Shown here piece after piece: positions 22,057 to 31,102 of a stretch of 52,746 nt of DNA. Numbering within the stretch: the first letter of the stretch is position 1; each line of letters opens with the position of its first letter. Below the pieces are notes generated by a model that worked only from the letters and a program-made list of their open reading frames with translations, made no database searches and had not been told where the DNA came from. The translations under genes were made by a program, and so were the position numbers. This DNA is from a virus. Location: the IMG/VR virus record IMGVR_UViG_3300043568_000451, positions 1-52,746 of that record, one strand, 5' to 3'.

Positions 22057-22868
22057 ACTTGAAAGAGCTTTCCGTCCACTACGCAAGAATACTCTGGTGA
22101 AACATGGATCATGTTAATGTGAGGATATTTACCATTTTCTATATGAGCAATAGCAAATCCTTTTTGCCAGTCATGATGTTGAGTGTATTTCATTCCTGGA
22201 CCTTTTTCATCACACATGTGACCAATCTCATACCCACGTAAAGTTTCTCCCTTGCCTTTATTTCTAAGCTCGTAAGTAACCATGTGTGAAGCGATCCTGT
22301 GAGAATGACCTCTAATTAAAGACACCTGCATATCTTCCATATCTTTTCTAACAGATCCTGTGGCTGCAATTGACATTCCGTGGTGAACATGGATATCTCC
22401 AAAACGGCGTTCTGGTAATTCGTTATAATAAATATAATCGTAGCCCAATGAATCTAAACTCCATAGAGCTTCTGGTGTTACATGCTTTGCATATTCAGGT
22501 ATTTTTTTATCTAGATAATCAAAAATTCTAATATCGTGGTTTCCTAGTGCTGAGAATAGCTGTGCGTTTGGAAGCATTTTTCTTGTTCTTTCATAAAATT
22601 CTCTAGCGCCGCTTGCCTCAATCTTCATATCTTTTAGCATTAACTCTAAATCATTTGTCACGTCATCATTCTTATATGCCTTTAAAAATTCTGTCGGTTT
22701 GCCATCTGTATATTTACTATAACAGGCTTGATCGTCTGTGTCACCAAGGTAATCAACAACATCTGGTTTGAACCATTTCATAACTTTAAACCAAAGCTCG
22801 ATCATCTTGTCATCCTGATATGGAAATTGCTGATCTGATGATAGCATCCACTTTAAATCGTTTGTCAT
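22053..22868 (-). CDS. calcineurin-like metallophosphoesterase
   Basis: 271 residues with all five metal motifs: SSDQQFPYQD (the first aspartate, with Q replacing the usual H of DxH), DYLGDTDDQ (GDxxD), LFSALGNHDIR (GNHD), IHVHHGMS, and IRGHSHRIASH (GHxH). The family cleaves phosphomonoesters or phosphodiesters of nucleotides, nucleic acids or proteins. As the first gene of the replication operon behind the strong 22.9-kb promoter, it is probably made early; in phages such enzymes may act on DNA ends or signalling nucleotides. AAGG lies seven bases before ATG. Confidence 0.85.
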   Translation of the reverse strand: MTNDLKWMLSSDQQFPYQDDKMIELWFKVMKWFKPDVVDYLGDTDDQACYSKYTDGKPTEFLKAYKNDDVTNDLELMLKDMKIEASGAREFYERTRKMLPNAQLFSALGNHDIRIFDYLDKKIPEYAKHVTPEALWSLDSLGYDYIYYNELPERRFGDIHVHHGMSIAATGSVRKDMEDMQVSLIRGHSHRIASHMVTYELRNKGKGETLRGYEIGHMCDEKGPGMKYTQHHDWQKGFAIAHIENGKYPHINMIHVSPEYSCVVDGKLFQV

Positions 22869-22885
22869 TATTTACCTTAATGTTA

Positions 22886-22911
22886 ATAGGCCATGAATAT
22901 TCATGGCCTAT
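22886..22911. repeat. 26-base perfect palindrome in the early leader
   Basis: Twelve-base arms TAGGCCATGAAT and ATTCATGGCCTA extended by one A-T pair. It lies in the 5' leader of the replication operon, about 13 bases past the -10 box and 18 before the phosphoesterase ATG. It can be an operator or an RNA hairpin. The transcribed strand has only TTAACATT after it, so termination of the tail transcript is possible but weak. Confidence 0.65.
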
Positions 22912-22923
22912 AGTCTAAATCAA

Positions 22924-22951
22924 ATTGTAGCATAGTGCTACATATTGTCAA
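22924..22951 (-). promoter_or_regulatory. strong promoter with operator-like palindrome, start of replication operon
   Basis: TTGACA (22951-22946), 16-base spacer, TACAAT (22929-22924) preceded by TGC. A 17-base inverted repeat (TGTAGCA-TAG-TGCTACA, 22926-22942) covers the spacer and most of the -10 box, a classic site for a repressor to block RNA polymerase. It separates tail genes from replication genes. Confidence 0.8.
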
Positions 22952-22954
22952 TAC

Positions 22955-23380
22955 CTATGTAGTACTACAAGCAATCCATTGCACATATAGGCTTCCGCTT
23001 GCCGTAGCGCCTACGTTTTGCATTTGAATTGAAAATCCCTCAGCAGAAGCAACTGTTACTATTGGTTGAAATTTATTGGTTAATGCCCCAACAGCCGATG
23101 GCTGCCAAACTGTGCATACTATATTTGGCCTGGCACTAAATGGCTTTTTAAAACTTACTGGTGTTATTGTTTTTCCGTCTTTATTCGCAGTAATTTTTAA
23201 TCTGCCAGACTCAATTTGTGTTTGAACACCCGCCCCAGGATCTTGTGTAGAGCTACCACTATCGTTAATACTATTTGACAAGTTATTTATTATATTAATA
23301 TTAGACACAATGTTGGCCAATAACTCTGATGTTATTGGGTCGCCTGGATTTACAGGCATTGGTTGCAATTGTTCGGCCAT
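22955..23380 (-). CDS. H-type-lectin-like tail protein
   Basis: 141 residues. The N-terminal 55 residues look like a trimerising or attachment helix (LLANIVSNINIINNLSNSIN). The C-terminal domain reads ITPVSFKKPFSARPNIVCTV then GFSIQMQNVGAT and LYVQWIACS, resembling the H-type lectin fold that binds glycans. Probably a small receptor-binding or fibre-tip protein. AAGGAG precedes the ATG. It is the last gene of the tail operon; the replication promoter begins just behind its stop. Confidence 0.6.
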   Translation of the reverse strand: MAEQLQPMPVNPGDPITSELLANIVSNINIINNLSNSINDSGSSTQDPGAGVQTQIESGRLKITANKDGKTITPVSFKKPFSARPNIVCTVWQPSAVGALTNKFQPIVTVASAEGFSIQMQNVGATASGSLYVQWIACSTT

Positions 23381-23382
23381 TT

Positions 23383-23544
23383 TTACTCCTTTGGTTTTTC
23401 CTTTGGTGCTTCTAGTTCTTGAATTTTTATTGACAACTGAGTAATCTCGGCACGGAGAACAGCAATATTTGTCTCATATTGTGAGACAATTTCGCCAATA
23501 CGTTGCTGCAATGCTGTTACAATTAGTTCTAATCTATTGTCCAT
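23383..23544 (-). CDS. 53-residue coiled-coil tail protein
   Basis: Reads MDNRLELIVTALQQRIGEIV then SQYETNIAVLRAEITQLSIK, a heptad-like coiled coil, ending in lysine/proline (APKEKPKE). The ATG overlaps the fibre stop (TAATG) and the gene ends two bases before the next start. Its placement between two fibre-type genes suggests a structural linker or trimeric stalk. No family recognised. Confidence 0.65.
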   Translation of the reverse strand: MDNRLELIVTALQQRIGEIVSQYETNIAVLRAEITQLSIKIQELEAPKEKPKE

Positions 23545-26075
23545 TATATACCCTTCAGTGTATTTATTTCTTGTTGTAATGATTCTACCATATCTGACAA
23601 TTCTTGTATAGCCTTGGTTAGTGGTGAAATAAATTGTTCATAAACCAAAGCCTGACTAGACTCTGGATCATCTTTATCGGCTAGCGTCCAAAAGGCTGCC
23701 GAGTCATATATACCTAATTGGTCTAAAGCTTCCTTTACTTCTTGAGCTACAAACCCATAATGATTTCTTACTCCTGGGTCATTTAAATTTGGCTCAGTTA
23801 CTGGCTTATCAGAATTTTCATGTAGCACTTCTTTGCCGTCTTCATCTATAACTGGCTTAACGGATCTTGAATTCAGTTTGTATTTTCTTGGATTTAATTT
23901 TTTAATAAAATCTAAGCCTAGGTCTGAAACCTGTATGTTATTTTTATATCTATTATCTGAGCTTACGTTTGGACTATTTATTAAAAATATATTTCTCCAT
24001 CTAAGGTTATAGGGGGAGCTTACAAAACCAAGTGATGCGTCATCGGTATAGTAGGGATACCAATTTGAAAGGGTTCCAGCTGATGAAGCGGACATCATGT
24101 TTATAGCATTTACTGCTAAAGCCTCAATTGATGTACCACTTCGTATAGACTTTGTTTTAAAATAATAAGAATCTCCTAATGATCCAACTGTAATCGTTGG
24201 GGTTGTAATAGATACAGATGCACCAATTGTTCCAGAAGTAATTTTATCTGCGTTGATATTAAATGCAGAAATAAAATCTGAAACAACTGCATTTGCAGAA
24301 ACAGTTCCTGTTGTTATTTTACCGCCGTTTATTGTAGTTGTTGTAGCAGAGCTGTTAATGCTATTTACAATAGCGTCTCTATTGAAGCTTGTTGATGGTA
24401 GAGCGGCATCCGCCGTTGCCTTTGCGGCCTGAGCAGCAATTTTTGCGGTATTGGCATCTGATGCAGCAGTTGTTGCGGTGGTGGAAACCGTAGTTAACTG
24501 TGTAGATGTTGCGTATCCAGCAATACTTGATCCTAATCCAAAAACTGCACCAACTGCATATAGTGTGCCGTCTGCTCCTATTTTAAATTTAGCATTAGCA
24601 TCAGGAGTATTATTACCTGCCCACATAAGAAATGAAGTTCCACCAGAAGTCTCTGTTCCTAAATAAACACTATTCTGTGCACTTGCGCCAACTTGTATTT
24701 TACCATTTCCTGTACTGTCTAATATAATATTGTTTTTAGAAAAAGTATTATCTCCTAATGCCCATCCAGCAATAGATCCACCATTGGCAGTTATTGTTCC
24801 AGTTGCAGCAGATATAGTTACAGACTTTGTGCCGTTAGCAACCTTTAATCCCGTTGAATTTAATGCAAATCCGTTGCCAGTTAGATTACCAGTAGTTGCA
24901 TCAATTGTTCCGCTATATATAGATGCTCCAGTTGTAGACATAAATATATTACCGCTAAACTGCCCGCCTCTAGCCGTTATGTTACCATCTACCGCAAATG
25001 TAGAGCCGTCCCAAAGTAGGTAGTTGCTTGTAGACCCACCAACTTTAAGTCTGGCACTGTTTGTTGCATTAATATACCAATAGTTGCTGGCATCAAAATA
25101 TAAACCTTTATTTGTTGCAACTGATCCCACCCCTACTCCGAATTCAAAATCTCCGCCCTTAATAAAATTTGTTACTGATGGAGTTCCAGTAACCGTAACA
25201 TCTGGTCCAGATACATATGAAGAAGATGTATTATTATATTCATCATATGTGGCAACTGCTATTTTATAGGTTGATCCAATTACTAGTCCAGCAAGCTTAT
25301 ATGTTGTTCCAGTTCCTGGAGAATCAACATAAGAATAGGTGGCTCCGCTATCATTGCTAAATCTAATTCTATATCCTCTTATGCCTCCGCCTGTTACTGC
25401 TGGCCAAGATATGTTTGCGTAAGCATTGAATCCCAAGTATCCAGATGTATCAATTCCACTTTCAGCAGTCACGGAAGTTACGTTTGCTGGCCCAGTTGTA
25501 TCTACAACAATTGGATCTATTGCTTTGAATGGGCCAAAAGAAACGCTTTTCTTCCTATAATCTTGATCTCGTGTATCAACACGTATCCATCTGTTTGCTG
25601 TATTTGAAACAAGTATGGTTGCAGAGTTTCCGTTTCCATTCCAAACTAAATATTCTTCTCCTGCAAATGCTCCAGTTAAACTTTCGTATATCTGTATATC
25701 AATAAGCCATTTGTTTGCAGCTAAAGCTTTATCTATTAAAGTCCAATTAACTCCATAAGAAAGAAGTGAAGGTGTTACAACAAGGTTGGTTACTGGCTGA
25801 GTTAAATCGGGAGTTTGTAGCGTAACTATAAAGTTGGGGGACCTGGTTCCAGGAATAAGGTTTGAGGCATTATTTGGATCAGAATATAAATATGCAAACG
25901 AAAATTGATATTGACCATTCATTACAACATTTAAGCCAGATTTTTTAACAGTAAATGCATCTGCAGTTTTTGTATTTGCTGCATTGGCTGCCTCTTCATT
26001 TGTTTTGCTTAAATCTGCTGGAAAATATTTTCCACTTATTGGATCATATCTACCTGGTGAATATTTATCAACCAT
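23544..26075 (-). CDS. tail fibre with fibronectin III and S74 chaperone domain
   Basis: 843 residues. Residues of about 90-300 include fibronectin type III-like segments (ANVTSVTAESG, YANISWPAV, YRIRFSNDSG, YKIAVATYDEY). A long beta-helical/stalk region rich in G, T, S and N follows. The last about 130 residues are an S74 intramolecular chaperone: SSDNRYKNN (catalytic Ser and Lys of the S-D-x-R-x-K motif), LDFIKKLNPRKYKL, HYGFVAQEVKEAL, and a terminal coiled coil. The domain folds the trimer and then cuts itself off. A late structural host-recognition protein. Confidence 0.88.
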   Translation of the reverse strand: MVDKYSPGRYDPISGKYFPADLSKTNEEAANAANTKTADAFTVKKSGLNVVMNGQYQFSFAYLYSDPNNASNLIPGTRSPNFIVTLQTPDLTQPVTNLVVTPSLLSYGVNWTLIDKALAANKWLIDIQIYESLTGAFAGEEYLVWNGNGNSATILVSNTANRWIRVDTRDQDYRKKSVSFGPFKAIDPIVVDTTGPANVTSVTAESGIDTSGYLGFNAYANISWPAVTGGGIRGYRIRFSNDSGATYSYVDSPGTGTTYKLAGLVIGSTYKIAVATYDEYNNTSSSYVSGPDVTVTGTPSVTNFIKGGDFEFGVGVGSVATNKGLYFDASNYWYINATNSARLKVGGSTSNYLLWDGSTFAVDGNITARGGQFSGNIFMSTTGASIYSGTIDATTGNLTGNGFALNSTGLKVANGTKSVTISAATGTITANGGSIAGWALGDNTFSKNNIILDSTGNGKIQVGASAQNSVYLGTETSGGTSFLMWAGNNTPDANAKFKIGADGTLYAVGAVFGLGSSIAGYATSTQLTTVSTTATTAASDANTAKIAAQAAKATADAALPSTSFNRDAIVNSINSSATTTTINGGKITTGTVSANAVVSDFISAFNINADKITSGTIGASVSITTPTITVGSLGDSYYFKTKSIRSGTSIEALAVNAINMMSASSAGTLSNWYPYYTDDASLGFVSSPYNLRWRNIFLINSPNVSSDNRYKNNIQVSDLGLDFIKKLNPRKYKLNSRSVKPVIDEDGKEVLHENSDKPVTEPNLNDPGVRNHYGFVAQEVKEALDQLGIYDSAAFWTLADKDDPESSQALVYEQFISPLTKAIQELSDMVESLQQEINTLKGI

Positions 26076-26962
26076 TATAAGAATCCTAGATTTACTTTAT
26101 ATTCAATATCCATCTCTATGCCAAGAGGTTTTACTATGGGGGTAGAAAGAATAGATCTGCTAATTAAGCCATACTGGCTGTTATATCTGTCTTCATCATT
26201 TAATCTTAACCCATCTAATAAAACATTTGTAGCCCCTGAAACTTTAGCTTTAGCGCCTATTTCTATTATAGTAATTTTAGAAAAGTCTGTTGCTCCAGCA
26301 GATGAAAATGTAGAGTTAAATAAGCTAGATAACTTAAGTGATAAAATTTTATGTCCTATAGATGTTGTTGCTAAAAATCTTATTTCTTTATAGCTAGTTG
26401 GTGAGCTGTAAAATCTAACATAAATATAATCTAAGTTTAAATCTGATTGATAAAAAGCAAGTGAAATACTGTCTTCAACTCCATATCCAGCAAGATCAAA
26501 AACGGTATCCAGGCTATATGATTTTGATTGATTGCTTGCTGCGGTAATAGAAAAATATGAGGAACCTATTTTTGGAGTTGGTGTTGATACAGATATTGGT
26601 TGTGCGCCATCTGAATCTTTCCAGTCTGTTGTATTCTCAAAAGATGATATATATTTAGAAGAATAGTCTGTATTTTGCAAAAACCCTGAAGGGAAAATTC
26701 CAATTTCTGATATTATGCCCTCAACGTCTGTTGGCAATGTAGTCTTATAAACTACTGAATATGTTGTTACCCCACTTGCTGTATTTGTTTGTATGTCAGA
26801 ACTTCCAAGAAAAACTCCTGATCGATAAAATTCAAATTGCATGTCTGAGTCATTTACAGTTGGGGCTTGCGATCCTATTCCTATTGCAATGTCTTTTTGA
26901 TTGAAATTAAGTCCGCTTGCTAAATAAGATGTTATAAATCTTTTACCAAATTTTGTTATCAT
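26075..26962 (-). CDS. minor tail or fibre-attachment protein
   Basis: 295 residues, beta-rich (GVTTYSVVYKTTLPTDVEGI, FDLAGYGVEDSISLAFY, IYVRFYSSPTSYKEIRFLAT). The opening ITKFGKRFITSYLASGLNFN resembles baseplate or fibre-attachment starts. No catalytic motif seen. Its TAATG stop overlaps the fibre start and its ATG follows the previous gene within four bases, so it is part of the distal tail operon. Likely links the fibre to the tail tip. Confidence 0.65.
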   Translation of the reverse strand: MITKFGKRFITSYLASGLNFNQKDIAIGIGSQAPTVNDSDMQFEFYRSGVFLGSSDIQTNTASGVTTYSVVYKTTLPTDVEGIISEIGIFPSGFLQNTDYSSKYISSFENTTDWKDSDGAQPISVSTPTPKIGSSYFSITAASNQSKSYSLDTVFDLAGYGVEDSISLAFYQSDLNLDYIYVRFYSSPTSYKEIRFLATTSIGHKILSLKLSSLFNSTFSSAGATDFSKITIIEIGAKAKVSGATNVLLDGLRLNDEDRYNSQYGLISRSILSTPIVKPLGIEMDIEYKVNLGFL

Positions 26963-27369
26963 ACTATCATTACTCCCTTTACAATCTCTCCAACACTATT
27001 TTTAACTTCAAAGGTGACTCTGAATAGCCTATTGTTATTCCCATCATAATATATTTCTGGGTCGGTTATTGTTTGGCCAGAAGAATATCTTTTCCCAGTT
27101 GTTCCAATTAAAACTATGTCCTCTAAATTTGGGGCATCCGAAGTATCTATTGGTTCATCTGGTGTGGTATCATCATCGTCATCTTCAATATCTTCATTAT
27201 CGTCTGGAGATGAAGCAACATATGTTTTATCTACCCTATCAGTGTATATATTGACAAGATCATACTGATCTGTTTTTAATACTTTTCTTAGGGGTGAGTC
27301 TAAAGGCAGCTGGACTTTAACTCCACCAGCAACTTGCGACTTTCCTATTCTTGGTTTTTTTGTAGCCAT
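26959..27369 (-). CDS. acidic tail-associated protein
   Basis: 136 residues. The N-terminus is basic (KKPRIGKSQVAGGVKV), and the middle has a very acidic low-complexity run (DDNEDIEDDDDD) that breaks the fold into two parts. The C-terminus is beta-rich (LFRVTFEVKNSVGEIVKG). Not recognised. Position between two large minor tail genes supports a structural role. The acidic run could bind calcium or a basic partner. Confidence 0.65.
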   Translation of the reverse strand: MATKKPRIGKSQVAGGVKVQLPLDSPLRKVLKTDQYDLVNIYTDRVDKTYVASSPDDNEDIEDDDDDTTPDEPIDTSDAPNLEDIVLIGTTGKRYSSGQTITDPEIYYDGNNNRLFRVTFEVKNSVGEIVKGVMIV

Positions 27370-27389
27370 ATTAAGATTCTACCATTTCA

Positions 27390-30300
27390 TTAAACATAAA
27401 TCGACCTGCAGGTAAGTTTTGTAGATGGGGCTTGGCTATACCCCTGCTCAATATCCAAAACAATATATTTGCCAGCCGTTTGCCCAGTATCTTCAGTAGA
27501 ATACACAAAGTTATTAGGATAAGATATTTCAACTACATCCCCTGTTTCAATAATAGGGTTTGGGAAAACATCTATCTGAATAACTGTTTGTTGTTTAGAC
27601 CATTGAGTTCTCATCCATGTAGATAAAGCCTTCGCTTCTGATTCCTTTTGTATCCACATAGATTCAAATGCGACTTGCTCATCATTTTTGGTTGCAGATA
27701 GATCTGGGTCAAGGTACTCAAATGGGTCCAGGGGAGCTATTGTTTCTCCTACTACAATAAAGCTTTTTTGACCGCCGTCTGCTAAATCAACAAATGCTCC
27801 AGTGTTATTTAAAATATAAGCATCAATTCCAAATGAGTTTGCGTCGTACCCAAGTAGCGTTACGTTGGGATTTAATATTATTTGAGGGTATTTAACAAAA
27901 CCTGGTCTTGTTGCATACCTAGTTGATATTTTTTTAATTTCTCTAGCTACTGGCCCAAATTCTTTTATCCATGGACTTGATAAAGTGGAGGCAGATCCAA
28001 TAGCAATAAAGTCTCCAAACACATTTTTTAATTCTGTGGCAGAACCAACGTATGATCCATAATTGTCATAAGAATAAGATCCAGTAAAATCTTCTTTCTT
28101 TAATGAAGCTACATATGCGTAGTCAAATGATGATTCACCTTGTATGCCGATTAATGCAATTTTGTTGCCCATTGTTGTGGCTTCAGAATCAGTTGCTGTT
28201 ATTACGGCATTGTTAAATTTAATTTTAAATATTCTTTGGCCTGTTGTTGCTTGAGAAACTCTTACGTCTACTCTGTAAAACTCTCCTCCAGATACTCCAG
28301 TAATTGATGCCTCTTCTGTCTTTTGAGTATCAGAAACTGGTGTCTCTACTCCGTTAACTATTTTAAATAACTGTACATCTCTATAATTTAATCCTTTGTT
28401 TGCTACGTTTTGAGAAGTCCCAATTTTTAAAATATAGCCGTTTAAGTTATTGGCGTCAAGACCAATACCAAGTCCAGCAGAAACAAACTGTTCTCCAGTA
28501 GTTCTTCCATTACTACCTTTAGCAAGCTTAAAGAATAAAGCTGTTCCAATTGAAAAATATTTCTGTGATGTAAAATTAACGTCTGGACTAATTGAAGCGC
28601 AATAGTATTCTTTAGATGCCGTAGGTGCAACTATTGTAAGAAGGGATCTAGAAATTGAAACACCAGATCCATCTGTTTGTCTTAATGAGAATACTGATTG
28701 GTCTGCAACATTTGTTTTTGCAGACAAGTTTAGTTTAGATCCTGACCATTCTGATTTTAGATCATCAATATTTACCAGGTGGGTCTCTCCTACACCTATA
28801 CCTTTGCCAGTTGCATTAAATGCATTTCTTTCTTTAATTCTATATCTTAGCGTAGGCTTGAATGAATTAATCTTGCTTTCCCCAAGAAACTTTGCAATGT
28901 CTGAATCTGACGTTATCCATTTTTTTGTAACTGTATTAGGAGATGAAAGCGGCTCATATTGAAATTCAATTGCATCGTATTCAATTATTTCATTATTGAT
29001 TAAAAAATATCCAGCCTTATTATAAAAAGATGTATCTGCTAAATCACTATAAACGCTAATAGGAGATAGCGAAACAACGCCTTTTGGTGCGTCTGTTTCA
29101 ATTTGGGCGGTTGATAATAATGTTGTTTGTAGTGCGGCTGCACCGATAGCGGCTGGCGGAGAAACATAAAGGTTGTCTGATGAGCCTTGATAGTTTGTAC
29201 TAATAATTGGAGTATATATCACTTTTACTGCTTTGACAGAAGGGACTGTTTCTTTAGTGAAAGATATAATATTCGGGATGTTTACTCCCTTAGTTTCACT
29301 TCTAAATTTAAAACTAGATGTTCTTAATTTATCAAATAAATAGTCTCTAGGATAGAATTGAAGAATATCATTGTTATCAAATGTTGCTATCATTTGAGTA
29401 TCTCTGCATAGATCCTGTATGTGTTGCCATACTGTTTTTGTATCTTCTGTAAACCAATACAAAGGAACTATAGTTGCAGAGTCAACTTTATTTACATCCC
29501 CTTTACCATATGTATTAAAATTATATCCAGTAAACCCTACGCTATCTAAAAGCCTTCTAATAATTGCTTGTGATGGAGCATTTTGAATTACAATATCTGG
29601 GGCTAGTATTTCTTGTAAAAACTTTGCTCCGTCTAGTCCCTGAATATCAATATCTCCAAATTCTGACAAAGTGAAGGAATCTATGTAAAATATTCCTTGT
29701 GGAATAACATCGTCTCCTATTTTATTAAATGGAATCACCTTTACGTTCTTGTACAAATTTATATTATCTTTATTGAATGCCATTGTTTTGTCATACTCAA
29801 TGCCTTTTTTATCATACCCCTCTAGTGACATTGATAGAGCATTTGATGTTACTGATCCAACTGGAACAATGCCAGATGAATCATCTGATGAAGTTTTTGA
29901 AATTTGAAAAGAAACTAATCTATTTGATACGTCTTGAATATATCTAGCACCAACTTCTATAACTCCAAGATAGGAGTTTGCAACGCTAATTGTATTTACA
30001 GATACAATTATTTTTTTAATATTTAATGGAGCAGTAGGCGTTGTAAATTTTGTAGTGGACCAGGAGGATCCATTGTAGTAAAGTTGGAACACTCCATTAT
30101 CTGGCACAACTCCATTTGTAGATATTGTGGTTTCAGTACCAGCGTGATCTTGTATTTTAATAGACCACGTAGATGGCTTAGAGTAAGAAGTTTCAAATTT
30201 AACAAGTATGGTATTGGCAACAGCAGTTTTTGATATAGGATAATCTACAGTAAAACTAAAATTACTTAATGCTGTGCCGCCAGACTTGGGTGAAACCCAA

Positions 30301-30653
30301 AATTTGTATTGATTTTTAGGGCTAGAAAAATAAGTTCTTACTGGAAGATCTGAAGAAACGTTATACTTTGGTATGCTATTTATAACATTTGGGTTTAATA
30401 TAAAATAATTAATTCCTGCTGCCGAAGGTCTTCTTGGGTCTATTATGCTGGTTAATGGAAATAGCTTTTTAAATGGCTGGTATGTTTTACCAGTAATTGG
30501 ATCTGTTTGAGTTGCAGTTTCAGCTGGTGTAGCCGTAACCGCTGCATTTAAAATTAAATCGTTCATATTATATTCTAGCCAGCATCCGCCTGACATTGAA
30601 TATGAAGCAGATGTATTAAGTTTATCTAGAGTTGTTTGGCTTACTGATTGCAT
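27390..30653 (-). CDS. large minor tail protein (tail tip / baseplate hub)
   Basis: 1087 residues from the ATG at 30653, which overlaps the stop of the preceding gene (TAATG). The first third contains segments typical of hub/tip proteins: NAPSQAIIRRLLDSVGFTGY, DTKTVWQHIQDLCRDTQMIA and FDNNDILQFYPRDYLFDK. The middle is a jelly-roll-like region (SISRSLLTIVAPTASKEYYC through NAVITATDSEATT). The C-terminal part has WMRTQWSKQQTVIQIDVFPN and VVEISYPNNF, a beta domain common in distal tail proteins. Likely part of the host-attachment hub at the end of the tape measure. Confidence 0.75.
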   Translation of the reverse strand: MQSVSQTTLDKLNTSASYSMSGGCWLEYNMNDLILNAAVTATPAETATQTDPITGKTYQPFKKLFPLTSIIDPRRPSAAGINYFILNPNVINSIPKYNVSSDLPVRTYFSSPKNQYKFWVSPKSGGTALSNFSFTVDYPISKTAVANTILVKFETSYSKPSTWSIKIQDHAGTETTISTNGVVPDNGVFQLYYNGSSWSTTKFTTPTAPLNIKKIIVSVNTISVANSYLGVIEVGARYIQDVSNRLVSFQISKTSSDDSSGIVPVGSVTSNALSMSLEGYDKKGIEYDKTMAFNKDNINLYKNVKVIPFNKIGDDVIPQGIFYIDSFTLSEFGDIDIQGLDGAKFLQEILAPDIVIQNAPSQAIIRRLLDSVGFTGYNFNTYGKGDVNKVDSATIVPLYWFTEDTKTVWQHIQDLCRDTQMIATFDNNDILQFYPRDYLFDKLRTSSFKFRSETKGVNIPNIISFTKETVPSVKAVKVIYTPIISTNYQGSSDNLYVSPPAAIGAAALQTTLLSTAQIETDAPKGVVSLSPISVYSDLADTSFYNKAGYFLINNEIIEYDAIEFQYEPLSSPNTVTKKWITSDSDIAKFLGESKINSFKPTLRYRIKERNAFNATGKGIGVGETHLVNIDDLKSEWSGSKLNLSAKTNVADQSVFSLRQTDGSGVSISRSLLTIVAPTASKEYYCASISPDVNFTSQKYFSIGTALFFKLAKGSNGRTTGEQFVSAGLGIGLDANNLNGYILKIGTSQNVANKGLNYRDVQLFKIVNGVETPVSDTQKTEEASITGVSGGEFYRVDVRVSQATTGQRIFKIKFNNAVITATDSEATTMGNKIALIGIQGESSFDYAYVASLKKEDFTGSYSYDNYGSYVGSATELKNVFGDFIAIGSASTLSSPWIKEFGPVAREIKKISTRYATRPGFVKYPQIILNPNVTLLGYDANSFGIDAYILNNTGAFVDLADGGQKSFIVVGETIAPLDPFEYLDPDLSATKNDEQVAFESMWIQKESEAKALSTWMRTQWSKQQTVIQIDVFPNPIIETGDVVEISYPNNFVYSTEDTGQTAGKYIVLDIEQGYSQAPSTKLTCRSIYV

Positions 30654-31102
30654 TATACTTCTTCCAGTGAAATACTTACATCCCAAAATGCCTGTGCTGT
30701 ATCCGCCGCTTTTTCCTTTACATTTCTTTTAATCATATTAAATGAGCATGAGGTAAAACTTGCGGCAAAATCTTCGGTTCTGGCTGAGTTATATGCTATT
30801 CTTACATTAAATGTTCCTTGGCCTTTGGCGCTTAAATAAAATGCTTTAATGTCTTCCGCTCCCCAGCCTGTATCTACGGTCATAGTGGAATATGACGGAA
30901 CCATGCTCCAGGAGGTGGATATGTTCTTCTTATCGGCTATAAACAGCTTTCTAAGGCTTCCATTGGCCATTCTAGAGGTCTGCTCAAAGCGTTGTACATC
31001 TACAGATATTGGGGACCTATTATGCTCAGTTAATTTTTGCCAGACGCCAAGAGCATCTTGTATAAACAATGCTGAACCTACTGGTAAAGTTAAAGCTGCC
31101 AT
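30653..31102 (-). CDS. distal tail-like protein
   Basis: 149 residues. Beta-rich with SPISVDVQRFEQTSRMANGS, TSWSMVPSYSTMTVDTGWG and FNVRIAYNSARTEDFAASFT. Its size and place directly after the tape measure fit a small Dit-like or tail-tip ring protein; the MTVDTGWG-to-SLEEV layout looks like a tail tube-type fold. ATG overlaps the tape-measure stop. Not a confident family match. Confidence 0.6.
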   Translation of the reverse strand: MAALTLPVGSALFIQDALGVWQKLTEHNRSPISVDVQRFEQTSRMANGSLRKLFIADKKNISTSWSMVPSYSTMTVDTGWGAEDIKAFYLSAKGQGTFNVRIAYNSARTEDFAASFTSCSFNMIKRNVKEKAADTAQAFWDVSISLEEV

